From: VFMC01 sp050248155
Lineage (GTDB): Bacteria; Actinomycetota; Acidimicrobiia; Acidimicrobiales; Ilumatobacteraceae
Reading direction: 5' to 3'
Assembly: GCA_050248155.1 (NCBI GenBank)
Contig: JBFWSW010000012.1
Span: forward strand, 1-64,000
Length of the DNA: 64,000 nt
Shown in pieces: positions 1 to 8,849 of the stretch. Each line of letters starts with the position of its first letter. Positions within the stretch are counted from its first letter, which is position 1. A model generated the notes under the pieces. It did no database searches. It saw only the letters and a list, made by a program, of their open reading frames with translations, and had not been told where the DNA came from. A program made the position numbers and the translations under genes.

Positions 1-1
1 C

Positions 2-283
2 GGGCACTTCGTCGTCGTCGAGCTCGACCACGGGTTGTCGCTCGACTTCGACGACGTGGACGGTGAGGTCACACCGCAGCACTACGCGTTCCTCATCGAC
101 GAAGCGACCTTCGACGGCGTGTACGAGCGGGTGATGGCGCGAGGCCTGACGATCTGGCCGAACCCGTGGCGCGGCAACGAAGGGCAGATCAACCACAACG
201 ACGGCGGCCGCGGGTTCTACTTCCAGGACCCGAGCGGCCACTTCCTCGAGGTGTTGACGCGGCCCTACGGCAGCGGCGGCTGA
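2..283 (+). CDS. VOC (glyoxalase/bleomycin-resistance fold) protein, 5' end missing
   Basis: The open frame enters from the left edge, so only the C-terminal ~93 residues are seen and the start lies outside the window. The end GFYFQDPSGHFLEVLTRPYG is the classic last beta-strand of the vicinal oxygen chelate fold, with the metal-ligand Glu in the HFLEV stretch. Families with this fold bind a divalent metal and act as glyoxalases, dioxygenases or drug-binding proteins; nothing here tells which. It is followed by a repeat element and converges with the MpaB-family gene. Confidence 0.8.
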   Translation, partial: GHFVVVELDHGLSLDFDDVDGEVTPQHYAFLIDEATFDGVYERVMARGLTIWPNPWRGNEGQINHNDGGRGFYFQDPSGHFLEVLTRPYGSGG

Positions 284-347
284 GCTCTGCCCCGTCCGGG
301 CCAGGTGGCTCCTGAGCTTGACCCTCACGATTCGGCGGCCTGCGTGA

Positions 348-437
348 GCGCACAAACACGCGGAGTCCGTGGACGGTCACGCGAATCTCGGAGCGATGAC
401 CTGTGTGAGCCGACGTGGCCGCGGAGCATTTGTGCGC
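348..437. repeat. 90-bp palindrome-ended intergenic repeat, copy 1
   Basis: It begins with GCGCACAAA (348-356) and ends with the exact reverse complement TTTGTGCGC (429-437). The left end and its flank (344-365) match 37594-37615 at 21 of 22 positions, and the second copy is also exactly 90 bp between the same 9-bp ends. It sits between two convergent genes (stops at 283 and 481), so a bidirectional terminator or REP-like role is possible. Confidence 0.6.
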
Positions 438-480
438 GGGGAGGGGCCGCGGGCACCGGGTCGCGTGGCGAACGGGCGGT

Positions 481-1347
481 TCAGGCGGCGCCCGAGAGCG
501 ACCAGCGGATGAGCTGGGTGAGCCCCTGGCCGGCCGGCCGGACCAGCACGGCTTCGCTGACGGGCAGCAGCGGCAGGCGGAGCGGCCACCGGCTCCATGC
601 CGGGAGGAGCGCCACGGCGGCCGCCGCGAGCACGGTGTAGGGCGCCCGCGCGGCCAGCGGGAGCGGCGGTTCGAACAGGAGGAACCGGGCCGCGCGACGT
701 GCCTCGGGTGTGCCCCGGAGCTCGGGGCGGAAGTCGGCGAGCTCGGCGCGCAGGTCGGCCGTGGAGGTGGGCGGCTCGTTCACGCCGAGCGCGCGAGCGA
801 CGACTGCGGTCTGGGCGACGTATTCGTCCGCGTCGTCCGGCGTCAGCGCACCCGACCCGTACCGGCGATACGCGGCGAGGAAGCTGTCGACCTCGCAGAC
901 GTGCACCCATCGCAGGAGATGCGGGTCGTTGGCCGAGTACGGACGGCCGTCGGGCGCGACGCCGTTCACGTGGTCGTGCACGGCACGCACCTTCGCGACC
1001 GCACGTTCGGCCGCCGCGGCGGGTCCGTAGGTCGTGGTGGCCAGGAAGTCGGCCGTGCGCTGCAGTCGGCCCCAGGGGTCGTGGCGGTAGTCGCTGTGCT
1101 GCGCCACCCCGGCCATCGCGAGGGGGTGCAACGACTGGAGCAGCAGGGCGCGCAGGCCGCCGACGAACATCGAGGCGTCGGCGTGGACCCGGCGGATCGG
1201 CGTACCCTCGGCGAACCAGCGTGGGCCCGCCGCGTCGACGACGGCAGCGTGTGCTGCCGCGTGGTCGGGCCCGACGACGCGCGACCTGATCTGGCCGGCG
1301 AGCCACTGCCTGGCAGGCAGCACCACGTCGATCGGCCCTGCCGACAT
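481..1347 (-). CDS. MpaB-family (DUF2236) oxygenase-like protein
   Basis: 288 aa. The pattern QSLHPLAMAGV (~71-81), the His/Asp run near 84-90 (HSDYRHD), VHDHVNG (~123-129) and a later WVHVCEVDSF stretch is that of the DUF2236 / MpaB-Lcp family, whose members are haem-containing oxygenases, for example latex-clearing proteins. The substrate cannot be told. The ATG overlaps the TGA of the upstream PAQR gene by one base (TGATG), so the pair is probably co-transcribed and translationally coupled. A membrane-lipid or isoprenoid-related role is conceivable but unproved. Confidence 0.75.
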   Translation of the reverse strand: MSAGPIDVVLPARQWLAGQIRSRVVGPDHAAAHAAVVDAAGPRWFAEGTPIRRVHADASMFVGGLRALLLQSLHPLAMAGVAQHSDYRHDPWGRLQRTADFLATTTYGPAAAAERAVAKVRAVHDHVNGVAPDGRPYSANDPHLLRWVHVCEVDSFLAAYRRYGSGALTPDDADEYVAQTAVVARALGVNEPPTSTADLRAELADFRPELRGTPEARRAARFLLFEPPLPLAARAPYTVLAAAAVALLPAWSRWPLRLPLLPVSEAVLVRPAGQGLTQLIRWSLSGAA

Positions 1348-2051
1348 CAGCCCATCCGCGGGGCGACGGCGAAGGCGATGGCTGCCAGGTGCAATCCCGC
1401 GCCCCCGATCGTGCAGGCGTGGAAGACCTCGTGGAACCCGAAGACCCGCGGCCACGGATCGGGCCGCTTGGTCGCGTACACGACGGCACCGAGCGTGTAG
1501 AGCAGCCCGCCGCCGAGGAGCAGCCCGAATCCGACCCCTCCGAGCCCGTGGAACAGCTGGGGGAGCGCGAGCGCAGCCGACCACCCCACGACGACGTAGA
1601 CGGATGTGGACAGGACCCGAGGCACGCGCACCGGCAGCCACTGCAGAAGCAGGCCGATCGCGGTGCCGCCCCACGCGCTGCCGAGCACGGCCGGGCGGTG
1701 CCACCCGGCGAGCGCGACCACGGCCGTCGGTGTGTACGCGCCGGCGATGGCGAAGAAGATGGTCGAGTGGTCGAGCCGGCGCATGAGCTCGTGAGCGCGT
1801 GGACGCCATCTGATCCGGTGGTAGAGCGACGACACGCCGAACATCGCAAGCGTGCCCGCGACGTACACGAGGAGCCAGCGGCGACGGTGCATCGACGTCT
1901 CGGTGACGCTGACGAGGACGGTGCCGAGGGCAGCGATGGTCAGAAAGCCGGCGACGTGCGACCACCCTCGCATCAGGGGCTTCGCCGGTGACCCGGTGGG
2001 GTGGACGACGGCTGGAACCATGGCTCGGACCGTATCGTCCATTCGGCTCAT
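1347..2051 (-). CDS. PAQR / haemolysin III family membrane protein
   Basis: About 234 aa with seven hydrophobic segments. Family motifs are visible: SSLYH after the second helix, a DHSTIFF segment after the third, and FHACTIGGAGLH near the C-terminus, which supply the Ser/His/Asp/His cluster thought to bind zinc in PAQR proteins. Bacterial members are named after haemolysin III but most probably act in membrane-lipid homeostasis. Start choice is uncertain: ATGs at 2051, 2042 and 2021 are in frame and none has a clear ribosome binding site. First gene of a two-gene operon with the MpaB-like gene. Confidence 0.85.
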   Translation of the reverse strand: MSRMDDTVRAMVPAVVHPTGSPAKPLMRGWSHVAGFLTIAALGTVLVSVTETSMHRRRWLLVYVAGTLAMFGVSSLYHRIRWRPRAHELMRRLDHSTIFFAIAGAYTPTAVVALAGWHRPAVLGSAWGGTAIGLLLQWLPVRVPRVLSTSVYVVVGWSAALALPQLFHGLGGVGFGLLLGGGLLYTLGAVVYATKRPDPWPRVFGFHEVFHACTIGGAGLHLAAIAFAVAPRMG

Positions 2052-2132
2052 CGAGTCATCGGGGGGTTTCTTTTCGTGACGGAGAGTGGGATGATGCCAC
2101 TGATCGTGATGCCGAGCGGGCGGAGGATTCGG

Positions 2133-4181
2133 ATGGAACGCATGGGCGCAGCCCGACGAAGGTTGACCGCGCGTGCGGTCGCGGTGGCGGCGGTCACCCT
2201 CGTCGGCTCGTTGGCCTGGGTCGCTCCCGTCGCCGTCGCGGCCGGCTCGACACCGCTGTCCACGGGTCTCAACGCAGATGGCCAGCTGGGAACCGGCAAC
2301 ACCACGAATCGCACGACGCCGGGCGCGGTGAACGTCAGCAACATCGTCCAGATCGCGAGCGGCCGCGAGCACGCCTACGCGCTCGACGACCAGGGCAGGG
2401 TCTGGGCCTGGGGCGACAACTCCAAGGGTGCGGTCGGAGACGGCACGAGCACCGACCGGCGCACGCCGGCGATCGTGCTCACCGGTGTCGCACAGATCGA
2501 GGCCGGCCATTACCACGGCATCGCCCGCAAGACGAACGGCACGGTGTGGACGTGGGGGTACGGCGCGCTCGGTCAGCTGGGTCTCGGGTCGACCGCGAAC
2601 CGGAACGCGCCGGTGCAGATCTCGGGCATCACCGACGCGATCTCCGTCGCGGCAGGCCGAGACATGAGCTACATCGTGCGAGCCAACGGCACGGTGCTCG
2701 GCTTCGGTGGCAACAGCTTCGGTGAGGTCGGCGACGGTACGACGACGCGGCGCACCACGCCGGTGGCCGTGAGCGGGCTGACCAACGTGATCGAGGTGGT
2801 CGGCGGGCGTAACCACGGGCTGGCACTGCGTTCGGATCACACGTTGTGGGCGTGGGGCGCCAACGAGTACGGCCAACTCGGCGACGGCAGCACCACGCAG
2901 CGGCGTACGCCCGTGCAGATCATCGGCAACGTCCGCTCCTTCGACGCCGGTGCCGAGCACACACTGGCCGTGCTCACCGACGGCACCGTCCGCAGCTGGG
3001 GCCGCGGCTACCGCGGCGCGCTCGGACTCGGCAGCACCTCGCAGCGAACCAGCCCCACCGTCGTACCCGGCCTCTCGGGCATCGTCGACGTGGGCGACGG
3101 CCGCGACCAGTCGTTCGCGATGAACGCGGCCGGCGAGGTGTGGGCGTGGGGCTTCAACGACAGCGGGCAACTCGGGCTCGGCAACACGACGCAGCGGAAC
3201 TCGCCGGTCAAGATCAGTGGCCTGACCGGCATCGTCGCCGCGCAAGGCGGGCGGGGCATGACGATCTTCCTGCCAGGCACGCCGACAGCGCCCGACCCCG
3301 ATGTCACACCGCCGAGCGCACCGGGTCAGCCGAGCGGTACCAGCACGGTGGCCGGCCGGGCGGACCTCACCTGGGCCCGTGCCACCGACGACCGTGCGAC
3401 GTCGCTCACCTACACCGTGTTCCGTGACGGCGGATCGACCCCCGTCGGGCAGGTGACCTCGTCGGCGGCCACCGTGTCGTTCAGCGAGACCGGACTCGCT
3501 CCGGGCTCACAGCACACGTGGCAGGTGCAGGCTTCCGACGGTGTGAACACGGGGCCGCTCAGCCCGGCCTCGGCTCCGATGACGATCGCCGAAGGCACGC
3601 CTCCTCCGCCGCCGCCGTCCGAGCTCGTCTCGGTCGACTTCAGTGCGGGCCTCGTCGGATTCACCGGGGTGACCCGCCTCTCGATCGACAACTCGATGGG
3701 ATCACCGACCGATGCGCCGCCGAGTGCGCGAGTCGCCGTCAGCAACCAGTCGGGCACGGGTCAGATCGCGCTCAGCTCCACCGCGACCCAGGCGTGCGCG
3801 GCCGTCGACGTCCGTGTGTCATCGATCAGCGGCTCCGCTCGGTACGCGCTGCTGAAGCTGCGCAACTCCGCCGGAGCGTCGATCGGTCGCGTCCAGGTCG
3901 ACTCGTCCCGACGTCTGTCGGTGCGCGCCGACGTGTCCGGGTCCACCTTGAGCACGCAAGCCACGCTCACCTTGAACACGTGGAGCCGGCTCACGCTGTG
4001 CGTGTCGGTCGGCAGCGGCACGACAGGTCAGCTGCAACTGCGGGTGAACGGTACGACCGTGGGCACGTGGAACACCAACACCGGCACGTCTCCGGTCGCC
4101 CGCATCCAGGTCGGCGACAACGACCCGCGCACCGCGACGGTCAACTGGGACGACTTGGTGGTGACGCCCGGCCTCGCCTGA
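2133..4181 (+). CDS. Secreted RCC1-repeat beta-propeller with FN3 and jelly-roll domains
   Basis: 682 aa. GGAGG at 2122-2126, 6 nt before ATG 2133, sets the start. A basic N-terminus and hydrophobic stretch ending near VAVAAG (~37) form a signal peptide. Residues ~40-375 are RCC1 (ATS1) repeats built on 'VWAWG.N..GQLG.G.T..R..P', about seven blades. A fibronectin-III-like domain follows (~385-480), then a run of six prolines, then a concanavalin/LamG-like beta domain ending NWDDLVVTPG. Probably a surface adhesion or scaffold protein; there are no catalytic motifs. It is divergent from the PAQR gene and converges with DUF2237. Confidence 0.85.
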   Translation: MERMGAARRRLTARAVAVAAVTLVGSLAWVAPVAVAAGSTPLSTGLNADGQLGTGNTTNRTTPGAVNVSNIVQIASGREHAYALDDQGRVWAWGDNSKGAVGDGTSTDRRTPAIVLTGVAQIEAGHYHGIARKTNGTVWTWGYGALGQLGLGSTANRNAPVQISGITDAISVAAGRDMSYIVRANGTVLGFGGNSFGEVGDGTTTRRTTPVAVSGLTNVIEVVGGRNHGLALRSDHTLWAWGANEYGQLGDGSTTQRRTPVQIIGNVRSFDAGAEHTLAVLTDGTVRSWGRGYRGALGLGSTSQRTSPTVVPGLSGIVDVGDGRDQSFAMNAAGEVWAWGFNDSGQLGLGNTTQRNSPVKISGLTGIVAAQGGRGMTIFLPGTPTAPDPDVTPPSAPGQPSGTSTVAGRADLTWARATDDRATSLTYTVFRDGGSTPVGQVTSSAATVSFSETGLAPGSQHTWQVQASDGVNTGPLSPASAPMTIAEGTPPPPPPSELVSVDFSAGLVGFTGVTRLSIDNSMGSPTDAPPSARVAVSNQSGTGQIALSSTATQACAAVDVRVSSISGSARYALLKLRNSAGASIGRVQVDSSRRLSVRADVSGSTLSTQATLTLNTWSRLTLCVSVGSGTTGQLQLRVNGTTVGTWNTNTGTSPVARIQVGDNDPRTATVNWDDLVVTPGLA

Positions 4182-4186
4182 CGCCG

Positions 4187-4558
4187 TCAATCGTCGATGG
4201 CGTGGGCGCGCAGGTCGGCGAGCGAGCAGTATTCGAGCGCTGACACGTGGGTCGCGGCCAGCCGCACCATCGGCGCGCTGCCTGCCTCGAACGCTTCCTG
4301 CCACCGAGACGCGCACAGGCACCACTGATCACCGTCTTTCAAGCCGGCGAACCCGTACTGCGGCATGGGGGTGCTGAGGTCGTTGCCGGCGCCCTTGCTG
4401 AACGCCAGGAAGTCGTCGGTCATCACCGCACACACGACGTGCAGGCCGGGGTCGTCGCCCCGGTTCTCGCAGCACCCGGTCCGGTAGTAGCCCGTGAGCG
4501 GATCGTAGGAGCACGGTTCGAGGTCGCTGCCGAGGACGTTGCGTTGGCTCACGGCCAC
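4187..4558 (-). CDS. DUF2237 family protein
   Basis: 123 aa starting at GTG 4558, close to the family's usual ~120 aa. Conserved features of DUF2237 are present: QRNVLG near the start, YYRTGCC with paired cysteines, HVVCAVMTDDFL, and WCLCASRW near the C-terminus. Function is unknown for the whole family; the conserved cysteines could bind metal. It converges with the RCC1 gene, with 5 bp between the stop codons. Confidence 0.85.
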   Translation of the reverse strand: MAVSQRNVLGSDLEPCSYDPLTGYYRTGCCENRGDDPGLHVVCAVMTDDFLAFSKGAGNDLSTPMPQYGFAGLKDGDQWCLCASRWQEAFEAGSAPMVRLAATHVSALEYCSLADLRAHAIDD

Positions 4559-4614
4559 ATCTCATCACGGATGGCGCCGGCGCGCGCGATCAGGTCGGCG
4601 ACGAGGGGACGCGC

Positions 4615-5337
4615 TCAGGACGCGTCGACACCGAGCAGCTTGCCGACGGTGTACGTGACCACGCATGCACCGAGCATGATGAGCACCTGCCGGACTGCCG
4701 CGACGGCGGGTCGGCGCTCGGCGAAGTGCCCGATCGTCCAACCCAGCCCGACGGCAGCGACCGCACTGATCGCGAGGCTGGCGACGGTGGCCGACCCTCC
4801 CGAGCCGCCGAACCACGGGATCACCGGGAGCAGCGCACCCACGATGAAGCAGAGGAGAGACAAGCCCGACGCCCGCCACGGGGAGGGCAGGTCGTCCGGG
4901 TCGACCCCGAGCTCCTCACGGGCGTGCACGCTGAGGGCGCGACGCTGATCGCGCATGACGTCGGCTGCCGCCTTCGCCGCGGTCGTCGGTTCCATGCCGT
5001 GGCTTTCGTACATCGAGGCGAGCTCGGCCTGCTCGGCGCTCGTGTTCGCTTTCAGCTCACGACGCTCGACGTCGACCTCGCGCTGCACCAGCTCGTTCTG
5101 GGCCGACACGCTGATCCACTCGCCGGCGGCCATGCTGACCGCACCGGCGAGCGCACCTGCGAGGCCGGCGAGGCGCACCACGCTGGCGTTGACCCCGCTG
5201 CCTGCGAAGCCGATCACCAGCAACACGTTCGACGTGAGCCCGTCGCTCATGCCGAACACGGCGGCGCGGGCGAGTCCACCCTGAACCTGCCGGTGTCCTG
5301 GGTGCGCTTCGGCACGATGGATGATGTGACGGCCCAC
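4615..5337 (-). CDS. VIT1/CCC1-type membrane transporter
   Basis: 240 aa. Family features: the first helix with GMSDGLTSN, a second helix with AGAVSMAAGEW, a long charged cytoplasmic segment (EREL..NTSAEQAELASMYESHGM and AREELGVDPDDLPSPW), then three C-terminal helices. Known relatives move Fe(II) or Mn(II), or belong to the demethylmenaquinone/VIT-like membrane group. The GTG start at 5337 is tentative; GTG or ATG starts nearer GMSDG are possible. It is divergent from the glutamate dehydrogenase gene, with about 72 bp shared between them. Confidence 0.8.
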   Translation of the reverse strand: MGRHIIHRAEAHPGHRQVQGGLARAAVFGMSDGLTSNVLLVIGFAGSGVNASVVRLAGLAGALAGAVSMAAGEWISVSAQNELVQREVDVERRELKANTSAEQAELASMYESHGMEPTTAAKAAADVMRDQRRALSVHAREELGVDPDDLPSPWRASGLSLLCFIVGALLPVIPWFGGSGGSATVASLAISAVAAVGLGWTIGHFAERRPAVAAVRQVLIMLGACVVTYTVGKLLGVDAS

Positions 5338-5409
5338 ATCCGCACGTTACCGGTCACCGCCGCGGACGGCCCGCGGTGCAGAAGTGTGCAAACGTTGGAG
5401 GATCCGCCA

Positions 5410-8400
5410 ATGACGTCGGAGGACAACTCGAAGATGGCACCTACCAACCCGGTCGGTCGCGTGAGCGACGAGTGGGTCACTGCGACGCGCGCGGCGCTCG
5501 GCCCCGAAGGGTCCGTGCTCGATCAGCTGCTGCCCGTGCTCCCCGCTGGATACGACGAGCTGAACTGGCCGGCAACGGCTGCGCTCGACCTCCCTCTGGT
5601 CGCTCGTCTGGCGTCGAACGGCGACGTGATCTCCACCGCGATGATGCACTTCGAGGAGGCCCCGCCGCTCGAGTGGCGCTTCCGCGTCTACGTCCACGGA
5701 CGTTCCATCCCGCTCGCCGATCTCTTGCCCCTGCTCGATCACCTCGGCCTCCGTGCGCTCGACGAGCGAGAGTTCCGGTTCGCACTCGACGTCGATCGAG
5801 TGGTCCACCTCCACGACGTCGGCGTGCGGCTCCCCGACGGTGTGGAGTGGGACGATGCCGCTCGCGTCCGGCTGCGCGATGCCTTCGAGGCGCAGTATCG
5901 AGGAAGCGTCGAAGCCGACGGGTTCAACCGGCTCGTGCTCGCCGCCGGCTTGACGGCACGGCAGGTCGAGGTCGTGCGCGCGTATGCGCGGTACCTCCGC
6001 CAGATCGGCTTCCCCTTCAGCCAGCCCTACATCGAGTCGACCGTCGTCCGGCACGGATCCATCGTCGCGGAGATCGTTCGACTGTTCGACCGGCGGTTCG
6101 ACCCCTCCGATGCACGACGCGATCCGGCCGGCGACGAAGAGTTGCGCGAGTCGATCGCTACTGCTCTCGACGCGGTACCGAGCCTCGACGACGACCGCAC
6201 GCTCCGCGCGCTGCTCGCGATGGTGGACGCGACGGTCCGGACCAACGTCTTCCGGCCGGGTGCAGAGCCCGGCTCGCATCGTCCGGTGATGGCGTTCAAG
6301 CTCGATCCCACCAAGGTGCCCGACATCCCGCTCCCGCGACCGATGTTCGAGATCTGGGTGTGCTCGCCACGCGTCGAAGGGGTGCACCTGCGCGGCGGCC
6401 CCATCGCTCGGGGCGGCATCCGCTGGAGCGATCGGCGTGAGGACTTCCGCACCGAGATCCTCGGTCTCGTCAAGGCGCAGATGGTGAAGAACGCCGTCAT
6501 CGTGCCGACCGGCGCGAAAGGCGGGTTCTTCGCCAAGCGTCCGACGTCCACACCCGACGAGATGCGAGCCGAAGGTGTCGCCTGCTACCGCGAGTTCATC
6601 TCGGGCCTGCTCGACCTCACCGACAACCTCGTCGGCGGCGAGGTCGTGCCTCCGACCGACACGGTCCGCTACGACGGCGACGACCCGTACCTCGTCGTGG
6701 CGGCCGACAAGGGCACGGCGACGTTCAGCGACATCGCCAACGAGATCTCCGACGAGTACGGCTTCTGGTTGGGCGACGCGTTCGCGTCGGGGGGCAGCGC
6801 CGGCTACGACCACAAGGCGATGGGCATCACCGCGCGTGGTGCCTGGGAGAGCGTCCGCCGTCACGCCCGTGCCATCGGCAAGGACGCCGACCGCGACCCG
6901 ATCACCGTGGTTGGCATTGGTGACATGTCGGGCGACGTCTTCGGCAACGGCATGCTCCGGTCGCCCCACCTGAAGCTGGTCGCTGCCTTCGACCACCGAC
7001 ACGTGTTCATCGATCCCGACCCCGATCCAGCAGTCGCGTTCATGGAGCGGAGTCGGCTGTTCCACCTGCCGCGCAGCAGCTGGGCCGACTACGACACGAC
7101 CCTCATCTCGGCCGGAGGCGGCGTCTACCCGCGGACGTTGAAGCACATCGAGATCTCGCCGGAGGCTCAGCGCGTGCTGGGCACGGACGGTCGGAGCTTC
7201 ACCCCTGCCGAGCTGCTGTCGACGATCCTGCGCGCGCCGGTCGACGTGCTGTGGAACGGCGGCATCGGCACGTACGTGAAGGCGGCGAGCGAGACGAACG
7301 CAGAGGTCGGAGATCGCGCCAACGACTCGATCCGGGTGAACGGCAGCGACCTGCGGTGCAAGCTCGTCGGCGAGGGCGGGAACCTCGGCTTCACGCAGCG
7401 CGGGCGCATCGAGTACGCCCTCGCCGGTGGGCTGATCTACACCGATGCCATCGACAACTCGGCGGGGGTCGACTGCAGCGATCACGAGGTGAACATCAAG
7501 ATCCTGCTGCGCGACGCGATGGAGAGCAGCGGCATGACGATCGAGGAGCGTGACGAGCTGCTCGCGTCGATGACCGACGAGGTGGCCGACCTGGTCCTCG
7601 CCGACAACCGCGCCCAGACCCTCGCGCTCGCGATCGCCCGGCGGCAGGCGCTCACGATGGTCAACGTGCACTCGCGGTACCTGACGACGCTCGAGTCCGA
7701 GGGCTGGTTGAACCGGGCGCTCGAGTTCCTGCCCACCGACAAGCAGATCGCCGAACGGCAAGCGGCCGGAACCGGGTTGACCACACCCGAGTTCGCCGTC
7801 CTGCTCGCCTACACCAAGACCACGAACATCGACCTCATGGTCGACAGCACCGTTCCCGACGACCCGTACTTCGAGCCCGAGCTCGTGGCCTACTTCCCCC
7901 AACCGCTGCAGCGCCGCTTCCCCGAGCAGATCGCACGACATCGGCTCCGCCGCGAGATCGTCGCGACGCAGCTCGGGAACCAGATGGTCAACATCTCGGG
8001 CATCTCGTTCGATCATCGGATGACCGAGGACACCGGCGTCGGTGTCGTCGAGACCACGCGCGCGTGGGTCGCTGCGCGCGACGTGTTCGACATCGTCACC
8101 GTCTGGGACCAGATCGAGGCGATCGGCACCGACGTGCGCCTCGACGTGCAACTCGAGCTCTTCCTCGAAGCCCGGCGCATGGTCGAGCGTGGCGTGCTCT
8201 GGATCCTGCGGCACCGCCGTCCCCCGGTCGACATCGCCGCTGTCGTGGCCGAGTTCGCGAAGCCGGTGCAACGTCTGGCGTCGGGGCTCGACGACGTGCT
8301 GTGCGGACGCATGCGCGAGAACATGTTCGCGGTCGAGGCGAGCCGCCTCGCCTCGGGCGTGCCCGAGCGCCTGGCGCAGCGGTCGGCGTTGTGGCCGTTG

Positions 8401-8790
8401 CTGCACACCTCGTTCGATGTCGTCGAGCTCGGCCAGCGCCGGCACGCCGATGCCGCCTCGGTCGCATGCGTCTACTGGCAGGTGTTCGAAGCGGTGGACA
8501 TCGGGTGGCTATGGGACGCGATCGGCGCGCTGCCGCGCAGTGATCGTTGGCAGACACAGGCCAGGTCGGCCCTGCGCGACGACCTGCTCGCCGTGCTGGC
8601 CGATCTCACCGACGAGTGCCTGCTGCTCGGATCGGTCGACGAGTGGTTGGCGACCAACGAGCGGGTCGTGGCGCGCACGATGGCGATGTTCACCGAGATC
8701 CGTCGCGCCGACACCTTCGACATCACCACCCTGACCGTGGCCCTGCGTCAGCTCCGCAACCTCGCGCTCACCGCGCAGCGCGTCGACTGA
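5410..8790 (+). CDS. gdh: NAD-specific glutamate dehydrogenase, short form
   Basis: 1126 aa; start ATG 5410 preceded by GGAGGA (5397-5402). Oxidises glutamate to 2-oxoglutarate with NAD. The catalytic block GGIRWSDRREDFRTEILG followed by KAQMVKNAVIVPTGAKGGF lies at ~335-373, and the nucleotide-binding part contains GIGDMSGDVFGNGML (~503-516). Large bacterial enzymes of this family (Bac_GDH) are about 1,600 aa with ACT-like regulatory domains at the N-terminus. This one begins roughly where those domains end, and no upstream frame on this strand could encode them, so allosteric control is probably different. gltX follows 60 bp downstream. Confidence 0.92.
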   Translation: MTSEDNSKMAPTNPVGRVSDEWVTATRAALGPEGSVLDQLLPVLPAGYDELNWPATAALDLPLVARLASNGDVISTAMMHFEEAPPLEWRFRVYVHGRSIPLADLLPLLDHLGLRALDEREFRFALDVDRVVHLHDVGVRLPDGVEWDDAARVRLRDAFEAQYRGSVEADGFNRLVLAAGLTARQVEVVRAYARYLRQIGFPFSQPYIESTVVRHGSIVAEIVRLFDRRFDPSDARRDPAGDEELRESIATALDAVPSLDDDRTLRALLAMVDATVRTNVFRPGAEPGSHRPVMAFKLDPTKVPDIPLPRPMFEIWVCSPRVEGVHLRGGPIARGGIRWSDRREDFRTEILGLVKAQMVKNAVIVPTGAKGGFFAKRPTSTPDEMRAEGVACYREFISGLLDLTDNLVGGEVVPPTDTVRYDGDDPYLVVAADKGTATFSDIANEISDEYGFWLGDAFASGGSAGYDHKAMGITARGAWESVRRHARAIGKDADRDPITVVGIGDMSGDVFGNGMLRSPHLKLVAAFDHRHVFIDPDPDPAVAFMERSRLFHLPRSSWADYDTTLISAGGGVYPRTLKHIEISPEAQRVLGTDGRSFTPAELLSTILRAPVDVLWNGGIGTYVKAASETNAEVGDRANDSIRVNGSDLRCKLVGEGGNLGFTQRGRIEYALAGGLIYTDAIDNSAGVDCSDHEVNIKILLRDAMESSGMTIEERDELLASMTDEVADLVLADNRAQTLALAIARRQALTMVNVHSRYLTTLESEGWLNRALEFLPTDKQIAERQAAGTGLTTPEFAVLLAYTKTTNIDLMVDSTVPDDPYFEPELVAYFPQPLQRRFPEQIARHRLRREIVATQLGNQMVNISGISFDHRMTEDTGVGVVETTRAWVAARDVFDIVTVWDQIEAIGTDVRLDVQLELFLEARRMVERGVLWILRHRRPPVDIAAVVAEFAKPVQRLASGLDDVLCGRMRENMFAVEASRLASGVPERLAQRSALWPLLHTSFDVVELGQRRHADAASVACVYWQVFEAVDIGWLWDAIGALPRSDRWQTQARSALRDDLLAVLADLTDECLLLGSVDEWLATNERVVARTMAMFTEIRRADTFDITTLTVALRQLRNLALTAQRVD

Positions 8791-8849
8791 CCCCTCAGCG
8801 TCGCGTGGCCCGTGCCGCTTGGCGACGGGCCGGTAGCGTGAGTCCGACC

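Noticed and set aside
377..1849. Long minus-strand frame across the MpaB and PAQR genes
   Set aside because: Overlaps two recognised genes in another frame; composition is Arg/Ser/Pro noise.
5347..8445. A 1,032-codon open frame opposite the glutamate dehydrogenase gene
   Set aside because: It mirrors a well supported gene, has no family motif and is rich in His/Arg/Asp as expected from antisense high-GC codons.
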